From Roseburia sp. AM59-24XD (GTDB lineage Bacteria > Bacillota > Clostridia > Lachnospirales > Lachnospiraceae), in contig NZ_QUET01000057.1 in the NCBI RefSeq assembly GCF_003478445.1, forward strand, positions 1 to 5,005: DNA of 5,005 bases. The letters are read 5' to 3'. The first letter of the stretch is position 1, and the number at the start of each line of letters is the position of its first letter. Shown here piece by piece: positions 1 through 5,005 of the stretch. The translations under genes were made by a program, and so were the position numbers. A model generated the notes under the pieces. The model saw nothing but the letters and a program-made list of their open reading frames with translations, had not been told where the DNA came from and did no database searches.

Positions 1-36
1 GTACCGCTGCGTGGTGCAGTGGTAGCGGGAGCGTGC

Positions 37-82
37 CGTCCGAAATAGCTGAGCCCACCTATGGGGCTCAGTCGTGCGGATG
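37..82 (+). other. Two-part stem-loop beside the left repeat copy
   Basis: An outer 6-bp stem (37-42 with 77-82, one G-U pair) encloses an asymmetric internal loop. An inner perfect 8-bp GC-rich stem (49-56 with 64-71) has a 7-nt loop. No T-run follows on either strand, so it does not look like a terminator. It lies about 45 bp before the conserved part of the left repeat and may be the structured head of that element. The matching part of the right copy would lie beyond the window end, so membership cannot be tested here. Bases 1-36 hold nothing I can assign. Confidence 0.5.
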
Positions 83-127
83 CGTATTTATCAAAGCATT
101 GCAAAGCAAGATTTTTCGGAAATCCTA

Positions 128-255
128 CTGATCTGCGTCAATTTTTTAGTCATAGTTCACGGATCAAGTGATTTCTCAGGCAAAATTGATATTTCGTTTT
201 CCGGACATAAGAAATATTATGGGCGAATTACCATCCTTGGTATGGGAAGTCTTAG
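128..255 (+). repeat. Dispersed repeat, left copy (inverted relative to 4877-5005)
   Basis: Aligned with the reverse complement of 4877-5005, this stretch has 25 identical bases at 128-152. It then has a block to 164 with two changes, a diverged centre at about 163-202 with one net indel, and a 53-bp block at 203-255 with only three changes (226, 230, 240). Similarity stops at 255, just before the terminator at 266. The left edge cannot be fixed because the partner runs out at the window end; the element may extend back to include the stem at 37-82. An 87-codon ORF crosses it (74-337), but the right copy has a stop in that frame and the ORF runs on through a terminator hairpin, so I do not call that a gene. 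It lies in an intergenic region with no transposase. Confidence 0.9.
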
Positions 256-265
256 TTATATACTG

Positions 266-298
266 AAAAAGGTGCCGCACTGTCACCAGTGCGACACC
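266..298 (-). terminator. Intrinsic terminator of the lysine-rich protein gene
   Basis: The hairpin pairs 271-282 with 287-298: 11 bp with one C-A mismatch and a 4-nt loop. On the minus strand it is followed by five T (266-270). It lies about 30 nt after the stop of the 330-1295 gene. Confidence 0.88.
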
Positions 299-329
299 CT
301 CAAGTCAAAGTCACATAAGGAATGTAAAA

Positions 330-1295
330 TTATTTAACCTTTACATTTACAGTAGCCTTCTTAGCACCAACCTTAACAGTCAGCTTGCTCTTTCCAGCCT
401 TCTTTGCAGCCTTAACAGTGATAACAACTTTGCCCTTCTTAGCAACTGCAGACTTAACCTTTACAGCCTTCTTGTTAGAGGACTTAACCTTGATTGCGTC
501 TGTTGTAGCCTTCTTGTTGTTCTTAGCCTTAACTGCTACAGTGATCTTCTTTGTCTTGTTCTTCTTAACTACTACAGTAGCCTTCTTAGCTGTAACCTTC
601 TTTGCAGGATTCTTAACGAATACCTTAAGAACAGCCTTCTTAGAACCAGACTTAAGTGTTACCTTTGTAGATGTACCTGCCTTAGCCTTCTTAGGTACAG
701 CGATCTTAACCTTCTTCTGACCCTTTACAAGAGTAGCCTTAGCAATCTTCTTGTTAGCAGACTTAACAGTTACCTTCTTAGCAGCATCTGCTGTAGCTAC
801 CTTCTTAACTGTGTAAGCAACCTTTGTGCTCTTACCGGCAGCAACTACTACTTTGTTCTTCTTGAACTTGATAGACTTTGTTGCCTTTGTTGTAGCAGCA
901 CCCTTAATCGTTACAAGAACCTTAGCGATCTCTGTGTTAGCGGATAATACGCTGACAGCAGCATCTGTACAAGCTACAGCACCCTTTGTAGCGGTAACTG
1001 TTACCTTGATTGCATCGCCGGATACAACAACTGCAGATGCAGAAGCAATGCTTGTAGCAAGCTTTGCGTCATACTTGCAGGCAAGTGCACCCTTTGTAGA
1101 AACTGCAACACCTGTTACTGTTGTAGAAGCGTTAACTGCCTTATCCTTTGCAGCAACGATAGAAAGCTTTGCTGTCTTAACAGCGGCTGCCTTCTTAGCA
1201 TTGGAAGCATCAACTGCATTTACAGAGAATACACTTGTAAGTGCAAGTGCTCCAGCCAGAGCCAATGAAAGTACTTTCTTCATAGAAGTCTTCAT
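330..1295 (-). CDS. Exported lysine-rich protein with tandem Ig-like (BIG2-type) repeats
   Basis: A 321-residue protein of unknown specific function. Residues 1-30 form a clear Sec signal peptide: basic start (Lys2, Lys6, Lys7), a Leu/Ala hydrophobic core and cleavage probably near Ala27-Ala30. The mature part is built almost only from Lys, Ala, Val, Thr, Ser and Ile. By hand count there are 77 Lys, about 8 acidic residues and no Arg, His or Trp. Residues about 140-228 and 232-321 align as two beta-rich repeats ending in the Gly-Lys...Val-Thr-Val pattern of bacterial Ig-like group 2 domains. Residues about 40-130 look like a third, less basic domain with the only two Cys (73 and 109). There is no LPXTG motif, lipobox or C-terminal membrane segment. 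The start at 1293-1295 is supported by an AAGGGGG site 8 nt upstream. Low-complexity, AAG-heavy Lys codons suggest strong expression. Surface attachment by charge is inference. Confidence 0.9.
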   Translation of the reverse strand: MKTSMKKVLSLALAGALALTSVFSVNAVDASNAKKAAAVKTAKLSIVAAKDKAVNASTTVTGVAVSTKGALACKYDAKLATSIASASAVVVSGDAIKVTVTATKGAVACTDAAVSVLSANTEIAKVLVTIKGAATTKATKSIKFKKNKVVVAAGKSTKVAYTVKKVATADAAKKVTVKSANKKIAKATLVKGQKKVKIAVPKKAKAGTSTKVTLKSGSKKAVLKVFVKNPAKKVTAKKATVVVKKNKTKKITVAVKAKNNKKATTDAIKVKSSNKKAVKVKSAVAKKGKVVITVKAAKKAGKSKLTVKVGAKKATVNVKVK

Positions 1296-1341
1296 GATCT
1301 TTTCCCCCTTATATTAGTGGTTTTTCTTTGATACATGCGGA

Positions 1342-1370
1342 ATTTTAGCATGGCACCCCGCACAATTCAA
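1342..1370 (-). promoter_or_regulatory. Sigma-A-type promoter of the lysine-rich protein gene
   Basis: On the minus strand, TTGAAT (1365-1370) and TAAAAT (1342-1347) are separated by exactly 17 bp, with a TG one base before the -10 (extended -10). Transcription would start near 1335, giving a leader of about 40 nt that ends in the AAGGGGG ribosome site. This is a strong match and fits high expression. Confidence 0.75.
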
Positions 1371-1434
1371 TAGACACAATGCACAAAAGATTCTTAACAT
1401 TTTATTACATTCCCGTCATTTTGGCTAAGACAGC

Positions 1435-1482
1435 AAAAAGAAATAGTAATTTTGTCGAATAAACAAAATTACTATTTCTTTT
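1435..1482 (-). terminator. glyS terminator with a perfect 20-bp AT-rich stem
   Basis: Bases 1436-1455 pair perfectly with 1463-1482 around a 7-nt loop. On the minus strand five T follow (1435-1439). A run of T also follows on the plus strand, so it could work in both directions. It sits about 65 nt after the glyS stop and isolates glyS from the next promoter at 1342-1370. The 1483-1546 stretch holds nothing else that I see. Confidence 0.85.
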
Positions 1483-1546
1483 CTATTGTGAGAAATGCTC
1501 ATTTTCATGACACACTTCTGCCACACATTATATCGCGCCTATTATA

Positions 1547-2935
1547 TTAGAAACTGAACTTTCCTTCGAAGTACTTTGGAAGATCCTCGATCTTGATACG
1601 TTCCTGCTCCATGGTATCACGGTCACGTACTGTTACAGCACCATCCTCCTCAGAATCAAAGTCATATGTGATACAGTAAGGAGTACCAATCTCATCCTGA
1701 CGACGGTAACGCTTACCGATGTTACCTCTGTCATCGTATTCACAGTTGTACAGCTTAGACAATGTCTCGTAAATCTTGCCTGCCTGCTCGCCGAGCTTCT
1801 TGGATAATGGAAGCACACCAATCTTAACCGGTGCAATTGCAGGATGGAAATGCATTACGGTACGAACATCGCCGCCCTCAAGCTCTTCTTCATCATATGC
1901 ACTGCACAGAAATGCCAGTGTCACACGGTCAGCACCCAGCGAAGGCTCGATAACATATGGGATATATTTCTCATTCTTGGCATCGTCGAAGTAGCTCATA
2001 TCCTCACCGGAGGTCTCCGCATGGCGGCTCAGATCGTAATTGGTACGGTCTGCAATACCCCAAAGCTCGCCCCAGCCAAATGGGAACAGGAACTCGATAT
2101 CAGATGTTGCCTTACTATAGAAGGAAAGCTCCTCCTTGTCATGGTCACGAACACGCATCTCTTCCGGCTTAATGCCAAGCGTCTGCAGCCAGTTGATACA
2201 GAAATCCTTCCAGTATGCGAACCACTCAAGATCGGTGTCCGGCTCACAGAAGAACTCTAACTCCATCTGCTCAAACTCACGGGTACGGAATGTGAAGTTA
2301 CCCGGTGTGATCTCGTTACGGAAAGACTTACCAATCTGTCCGATACCAAACGGGATCTTCTTTCTGGATGTTCTCTGCACGTTCTTAAAGTTGACGAAAA
2401 TACCCTGTGCTGTCTCCGGACGAAGATATACGGTATTCTTAGCATCCTCTGTAACACCCTGGAATGTCTTAAACATCAGATTGAACTGACGAATATCTGT
2501 AAAATTGTGCTTTCCACAGGTTGGACATGGCACGCTGTGTTCCGCAATGAAGTCCTGCATCTTTTCATTGCTCCATCCATCCACGCTGCCGTCAAGCTCG
2601 ATGCTGTTCTCCTCAGCAAACTTCTCGATCAGCTGATCAGCACGAAAACGCTCATGACATTCCTTACAATCCATCAATGGATCGGAAAAGCTTCCAAGAT
2701 GACCGGATGCGAACCATGTCTGTGGGTTCATAAGAATTGCACAGTCAATACCGACATTGTACTGGCTCTCACGAATAAACTTCTGCCACCATGCCTGTTT
2801 CACATTATTCTTCAATTCCACACCGAGATTACCATAATCCCATGTATTCGCAAGTCCGCCGTAAATCTCAGATCCAGGATAAATAAAACCTCTTGCCTTT
2901 GCGACTGCCTGAATCTTCTCCATTGTTTTTTCCAT
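1547..2935 (-). CDS. glyS: Glycyl-tRNA synthetase, single-chain alpha2 type
   Basis: Charges tRNA-Gly with glycine using ATP in the cytoplasm. It is a class II enzyme of the homodimeric type, not the split alpha/beta type. Numbering from the corrected start (462 residues): the N-terminal [12 protein letters not shown] motif is at about 16-27, [10 protein letters not shown] at 171-180, motif 2 FRNE at 205-208, motif 3 GADR at 334-337, and the anticodon-binding domain from about 366 to the end. Two CxxC pairs (90/93 and 137/140) in the insertion look like a zinc ribbon; from memory, the Staphylococcus aureus enzyme lacks most of these Cys. Length fits the family (about 460). The longest ORF starts 18 bases earlier at 2953, but the GGAGGA site (2941-2946) lies inside that extension and points to the ATG at 2933-2935, so I use that start. 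It has its own promoter and terminator. Confidence 0.98.
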   Translation of the reverse strand: MEKTMEKIQAVAKARGFIYPGSEIYGGLANTWDYGNLGVELKNNVKQAWWQKFIRESQYNVGIDCAILMNPQTWFASGHLGSFSDPLMDCKECHERFRADQLIEKFAEENSIELDGSVDGWSNEKMQDFIAEHSVPCPTCGKHNFTDIRQFNLMFKTFQGVTEDAKNTVYLRPETAQGIFVNFKNVQRTSRKKIPFGIGQIGKSFRNEITPGNFTFRTREFEQMELEFFCEPDTDLEWFAYWKDFCINWLQTLGIKPEEMRVRDHDKEELSFYSKATSDIEFLFPFGWGELWGIADRTNYDLSRHAETSGEDMSYFDDAKNEKYIPYVIEPSLGADRVTLAFLCSAYDEEELEGGDVRTVMHFHPAIAPVKIGVLPLSKKLGEQAGKIYETLSKLYNCEYDDRGNIGKRYRRQDEIGTPYCITYDFDSEEDGAVTVRDRDTMEQERIKIEDLPKYFEGKFSF

Positions 2936-2940
2936 GATTA

Positions 2941-2946
2941 TCCTCC
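2941..2946 (-). promoter_or_regulatory. Shine-Dalgarno that sets the glyS start
   Basis: GGAGGA on the minus strand lies 5 nt before the ATG at 2933-2935. It falls inside the six-codon extension from the ATG at 2951-2953, which has no comparable ribosome site of its own. The downstream ATG is therefore the likely start. Confidence 0.85.
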
Positions 2947-2983
2947 ATTCCATAGGTGTGTTCCTACTATTAAACTGTTTCTA

Positions 2984-3012
2984 AATATACCATTATCTTA
3001 ACCAGAATGCAA
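2984..3012 (-). promoter_or_regulatory. Sigma-A-type promoter of glyS
   Basis: TTGCAT (3007-3012) and TATATT (2984-2989) on the minus strand are 17 bp apart, with TG one base before the -10. The predicted leader is only about 40 nt, too short for a T-box. The stretch 3013-3111 upstream has a small AGGGA/TCCCT hairpin (about 3043-3060) but no clear known regulator. Confidence 0.65.
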
Positions 3013-3112
3013 GTATACCGCCCGAGTGTACGGCTGTTTTCTGTAGGGAACCATGTCCCTGCGAAACAATTTGCTATTTTCTAAAATCCTGTCATTTCCT
3101 GACGATAACAAT

Positions 3113-3157
3113 AAAAAGACGCCCGGAAATCTTCTTCATTGGATCTCCGGGTGTCTT
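3113..3157 (-). terminator. Intrinsic terminator of fucO
   Basis: Bases 3116-3131 pair with 3142-3157: 15 pairs including one G-U, one A-C mismatch and a 10-nt loop. The core is GC-rich. On the minus strand the stem runs into a T-rich tail covering 3113-3117. It starts about 35 nt after the fucO stop. Confidence 0.9.
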
Positions 3158-3192
3158 CTATTATAATAGGTAATAATATCTACGTAAATTGA

Positions 3193-4341
3193 TTAGATCA
3201 GGCTCTCATACAAAGCTGTGATATCTTCAACGGATGTCTCCTTTGGATTGCCCGGACGGCAGGCATCGTCGTAAGCAGACTGTGCAAGGAACGGAATATC
3301 CTCCTTCTTCACGATCTCCTTGAGATCTGCAGGGATTCCAACATCCTGAGACAGCTTACGAACTGCATCAATGGCAGCCTTGCGGTACTCTTCCTGAGAC
3401 ATGTTCTCTGTTCCTTCTACGCCCATTGCCTGTGCGATGTACTTGTACTTGTCACCGGTAGCATCTGCATTGTACTCCATAACGGTTGGCAGGATGATCG
3501 CATTTGCCACACCGTGTGGTGTATCATAAAGAGCACCAAGAGGATGTGCCATGGAATGAACGATACCAAGACCAACGTTGGAGAAGCCCATACCTGCAAC
3601 ATACTGACCTAATGCCATACCCTCTCTGCCTTCCGGTGTATTGTCAACCGCACCTCTTAAGGAGCGTGAAATAATTTCGATTGCTTTCAGATGGAACATA
3701 TCGGAAAGCTCCCATGCGCCTGCGGTAATATAACCCTCGATCGCATGTGTCAGTGCATCCATACCGGTTGCAGCAGTCAGTCCCTTCGGCATACTTGCCA
3801 TCATCTCCGGATCAATAAATGCAACGACCGGAATATCATGAGGATCTACGCAGACCATCTTACGATTCTTCTCTACATCCGTGATAACGTAGTTGATCGT
3901 AACCTCTGCTGCGGTACCTGCTGTCGTAGGCACTGCAAAGATCGGCATACTCTTATGCTTTGTATCGGCAACGCCCTCCAGGCTGCGCACATCGGCAAAA
4001 TCCGGATTCTCCATAATGATACCAACGCCCTTGGCGGTATCCATAGAAGATCCACCACCGATCGCGATAATGTAATCAGCGCCTGCAGCCTTGCAAGCCG
4101 CAACACCTGTCTGTACATTCTCGATCGTTGGGTTTGGCTTGATATTGGAATACAACTCATAAGCAAGTCCTGCACCGTCAAGCACATCCAGAACCTTCTG
4201 TGTCACACCGAACTTTACAAGATCCGGATCAGAACATACAAATGCTTTCTTGAAAGCACGTCCCTTTGCCTCATCTGCGATGCTCTTGATCGCTCCTGCT
4301 CCATGATAAGATGTCTCGTTCAATACAAATCTGTTTACCAT
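3193..4341 (-). CDS. fucO: Lactaldehyde reductase / 1,2-propanediol oxidoreductase (iron-dependent alcohol dehydrogenase)
   Basis: A group III iron-dependent alcohol dehydrogenase that, in the FucO subfamily, reduces L-lactaldehyde from fucose or rhamnose breakdown to 1,2-propanediol with NADH. The 382 residues match FucO length end to end. The N-terminal half carries the nucleotide-binding GGGSSMD at 95-101. Asp38 aligns with the Asp that gives E. coli FucO its NAD preference. The C-terminal half has the expected iron ligands Asp195, His199, His262 and His276. Long stretches (PTTAGTAAEVTINYVITD, VCVDPHDIP, GQYVAGMGFSNVGLG) match E. coli FucO as I remember it. The start is backed by an AAGGGAGAG site 7 nt upstream. 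No fucose or rhamnose genes lie next to it, so substrate is inferred from the subfamily. A broader fermentative alcohol role is possible. Confidence 0.95.
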   Translation of the reverse strand: MVNRFVLNETSYHGAGAIKSIADEAKGRAFKKAFVCSDPDLVKFGVTQKVLDVLDGAGLAYELYSNIKPNPTIENVQTGVAACKAAGADYIIAIGGGSSMDTAKGVGIIMENPDFADVRSLEGVADTKHKSMPIFAVPTTAGTAAEVTINYVITDVEKNRKMVCVDPHDIPVVAFIDPEMMASMPKGLTAATGMDALTHAIEGYITAGAWELSDMFHLKAIEIISRSLRGAVDNTPEGREGMALGQYVAGMGFSNVGLGIVHSMAHPLGALYDTPHGVANAIILPTVMEYNADATGDKYKYIAQAMGVEGTENMSQEEYRKAAIDAVRKLSQDVGIPADLKEIVKKEDIPFLAQSAYDDACRPGNPKETSVEDITALYESLI

Positions 4342-4373
4342 AATAATACTCTCCCTTTTCTTTTAGATTGTGT

Positions 4374-4427
4374 CAGCAGATATTCAAGCTCCTATGGTAT
4401 GTATCTGCCGTCCTACAGTTCCATACC
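4374..4427 (-). other. Candidate H-type pseudoknot in the fucO leader
   Basis: On the minus strand the leader holds two interleaved stems. GGTATG (4427-4422) can pair with CATACC (4401-4396). CGGCAGATA (4410-4402) can pair with TATCTGCTG (4382-4374), with one G-U. The order A-B-A'-B' gives linkers of 11, 0 and 13 nt, which suits an H-type pseudoknot with stacked stems, or two mutually exclusive hairpins. It lies between the predicted transcript start (about 4434) and the ribosome site (4349-4357). It matches no riboswitch I recognise. Confidence 0.35.
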
Positions 4428-4440
4428 TCTCATACACATT

Positions 4441-4469
4441 ATTATAGTAAACTTTCACAAAAAATGGAA
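4441..4469 (-). promoter_or_regulatory. Probable fucO promoter with consensus -10 and weak -35
   Basis: A perfect TATAAT is at 4441-4446 on the minus strand. The hexamer at 17-bp spacing (4464-4469, TTCCAT) is a poor -35. Transcription would start near 4434, giving a leader of roughly 90 nt. A weak -35 beside repeated dyads suggests dependence on a regulator, which is inference. Confidence 0.55.
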
Positions 4470-4495
4470 GTCTTTTTCTGAATTTTCACAAAATT
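4453..4495 (-). promoter_or_regulatory. Repeated TTTTGTGAAA element at the fucO promoter, possible operator pair
   Basis: TTTTGTGAAA occurs twice on the minus strand, at 4453-4462 and 4484-4493, 31 bp start to start, which is close to three helical turns. The distal copy lies in a perfect dyad, AATTTT-GTG-AAAATT (4481-4495). The proximal copy is an imperfect version lying in the -35/-10 spacer. This fits a dimeric regulator binding two sites. The AT-rich context weakens the case. Confidence 0.4.
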
Positions 4496-4559
4496 TGCAC
4501 ATATTTTATACTTATTTTAGAAAAGCTTAAAACAGTTCTTTGCTCTTTGATTCTTAACC

Positions 4560-4590
4560 AAAACAGGTGCCGATCAATGATCTGCACCTG
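4560..4590 (-). terminator. Intrinsic terminator of the YjfB-like gene
   Basis: CAGGTGC (4564-4570) pairs with GCACCTG (4584-4590). After one mismatch, a further 4-bp GATC/GATC stem closes a 3-nt loop. On the minus strand it is followed by TTTT (4560-4563). It begins 5 nt after the stop codon of the 4596-4784 gene. Confidence 0.82.
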
Positions 4591-4595
4591 ATTGT

Positions 4596-4784
4596 TTATA
4601 TGTATGTATTGATATTCTGTCCGAGATACGGCTGCACCGAAGACTCCATCATCTTGACCATCTCGTCTCCCTGCTCCTTCCAGGTATCCATCGTCTTGTC
4701 CAGCATCGCCGTACTGACATCCGATGCAAGCCGGTTCTGCGCCATCGCCACCGAAAGGTCCGCAATACTTCCTATCATATCCAT
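4596..4784 (-). CDS. YjfB-family small protein (putative motility protein)
   Basis: A 62-residue protein that resembles the YjfB family, which Pfam names a putative motility protein; its molecular role is not established. The Met-Asp start, a Met/Ala-rich helical stretch (about residues 5-50) and the C-terminal PYLGQNIN motif match the family pattern of a short helical protein ending in a Pro...LGQNID-like tail. There is no signal peptide, membrane segment or Cys. The longest ORF begins five codons upstream at 4799, but the GGAGGTGA site lies within that extension, so the ATG at 4782-4784 is the likely start and gives the usual family N-terminus. No flagellar or chemotaxis gene is adjacent. 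It has its own promoter and terminator. Confidence 0.82.
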   Translation of the reverse strand: MDMIGSIADLSVAMAQNRLASDVSTAMLDKTMDTWKEQGDEMVKMMESSVQPYLGQNINTYI

Positions 4785-4789
4785 CGGGA

Positions 4790-4797
4790 TCACCTCC
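4790..4797 (-). promoter_or_regulatory. Shine-Dalgarno that sets the YjfB-like start
   Basis: GGAGGTGA on the minus strand is a near-perfect anti-16S match ending 5 nt before the ATG at 4782-4784. It overlaps the upstream ATG at 4797-4799, which therefore is unlikely to be used. Confidence 0.88.
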
Positions 4798-4821
4798 ATC
4801 TATCCGATTTCTTATAAGCTT

Positions 4822-4850
4822 ATCATAACAGGGACACCGCCAAATAGCAA
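4822..4850 (-). promoter_or_regulatory. Sigma-A-type promoter of the YjfB-like gene
   Basis: TTGCTA (4845-4850) and TATGAT (4822-4827) on the minus strand are 17 bp apart with TG one base before the -10. The leader would be about 30 nt. I see no flagellar sigma (sigma-D/FliA) motif, which is notable for a putative motility gene. The -35 lies about 26 bp inside the edge of the right repeat copy. Confidence 0.7.
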
Positions 4851-4876
4851 GAAATTCTTACCGTTTTGTTTATTCT

Positions 4877-5005
4877 CTAAGACTTCCCATATCAAGGATG
4901 GAAATCCGCCCATAATATTTCTTATGTCCTAAAAATCAATGAGACATTTTGCCTCGAAAAACATATTTATCCGTGAGCTGTGACTAAAAAATTGACGCAG
5001 ATCAG
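4877..5005 (-). repeat. Dispersed repeat, right copy (partial, runs off the window)
   Basis: The reverse complement matches 128-255. The 53-bp inner block differs at three positions, the outer 37 bp differ at two, and the centre is diverged. Identity is still perfect over the last 25 bases at the window end, so the element surely continues beyond it. The inner edge at 4877 is where similarity to the left copy stops. In the frame of the 87-codon ORF crossing the left copy, this copy has a TAA stop. Confidence 0.9.

Noticed and set aside
1..36. tRNA D-arm-like string GCAGTGGTAGC
   Set aside because: No acceptor stem, anticodon arm or T-arm follows. The downstream stem at 37-82 does not fit a tRNA.
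74..337. 87-codon plus-strand ORF crossing the left repeat
   Set aside because: It runs through a terminator hairpin and into the end of the opposite-strand gene. The second repeat copy has a stop in the same frame, and changes in the 3' block show no codon phase.
330..720. Short tandem-looking CCTTCTTA DNA repeats
   Set aside because: They come from repeated Lys-Lys and Ala-Lys-Lys codons in the lysine-rich gene, not from an independent DNA repeat or CRISPR array.
385..1317. Long plus-strand ORFs opposite the lysine-rich gene
   Set aside because: They are the complement of AAG/GCT/GTT-type codons, giving Phe/Leu/Thr-rich strings. The minus frame has a signal peptide, ribosome site, promoter and terminator.
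4453..4495. Rex (redox repressor) operator
   Set aside because: The half-site TTGTGAA is present, but the matching inverted half at the expected spacing is missing in both copies, so I do not name Rex.
3691..4530. 279-codon plus-strand ORF antisense to fucO
   Set aside because: It is a shadow of fucO, whose protein is unmistakable. The antisense product is Cys/His/Arg-rich with no recognisable domain.

Overview
The window looks like a chromosomal segment of a gut Clostridia bacterium, most likely Lachnospiraceae. This is a judgement from protein style (single-chain glycyl-tRNA synthetase, FucO-type iron alcohol dehydrogenase, YjfB-family motility protein, Lys/Ala/Val-rich secreted Ig-like protein), strong purine-rich Shine-Dalgarno sites, sigma-A-type promoters and AT-rich intergenic DNA. 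No 16S or other taxonomic marker is present.

Layout: all four convincing genes lie on the minus strand, so they read from right to left: a YjfB-like small protein (4596-4784), fucO (3193-4341), glyS (1547-2935) and a lysine-rich exported protein (330-1295). Each has a recognisable intrinsic terminator just downstream (4560-4590, 3113-3157, 1435-1482, 266-298). Each also has a candidate promoter just upstream, though the fucO one has a poor -35. They therefore look like four single-gene transcription units and not an operon, and no shared pathway links them. Two starts need correcting from the longest ORF: in glyS and in the YjfB-like gene the Shine-Dalgarno sits inside the longest ORF, and the real start is the next ATG.

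The gene block is bracketed by an inverted pair of a dispersed repeat, at 128-255 on the plus strand and 4877-5005 on the minus strand. Two blocks (37 and 53 bp) are almost identical, around a diverged centre. The right copy runs off the window end. Next to the left copy is a structured stem at 37-82. This repeat is the least explained part of the window.

Other points worth a look are the fucO control region, which has a dyad repeated about three helical turns apart and a leader that can fold as an H-type pseudoknot, and the extreme composition of the lysine-rich protein (77 Lys in 321 residues and no Arg, His or Trp). I see no mobile-element enzymes, CRISPR array, tRNA, rRNA or defence genes. 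The rest is ordinary housekeeping and metabolism.
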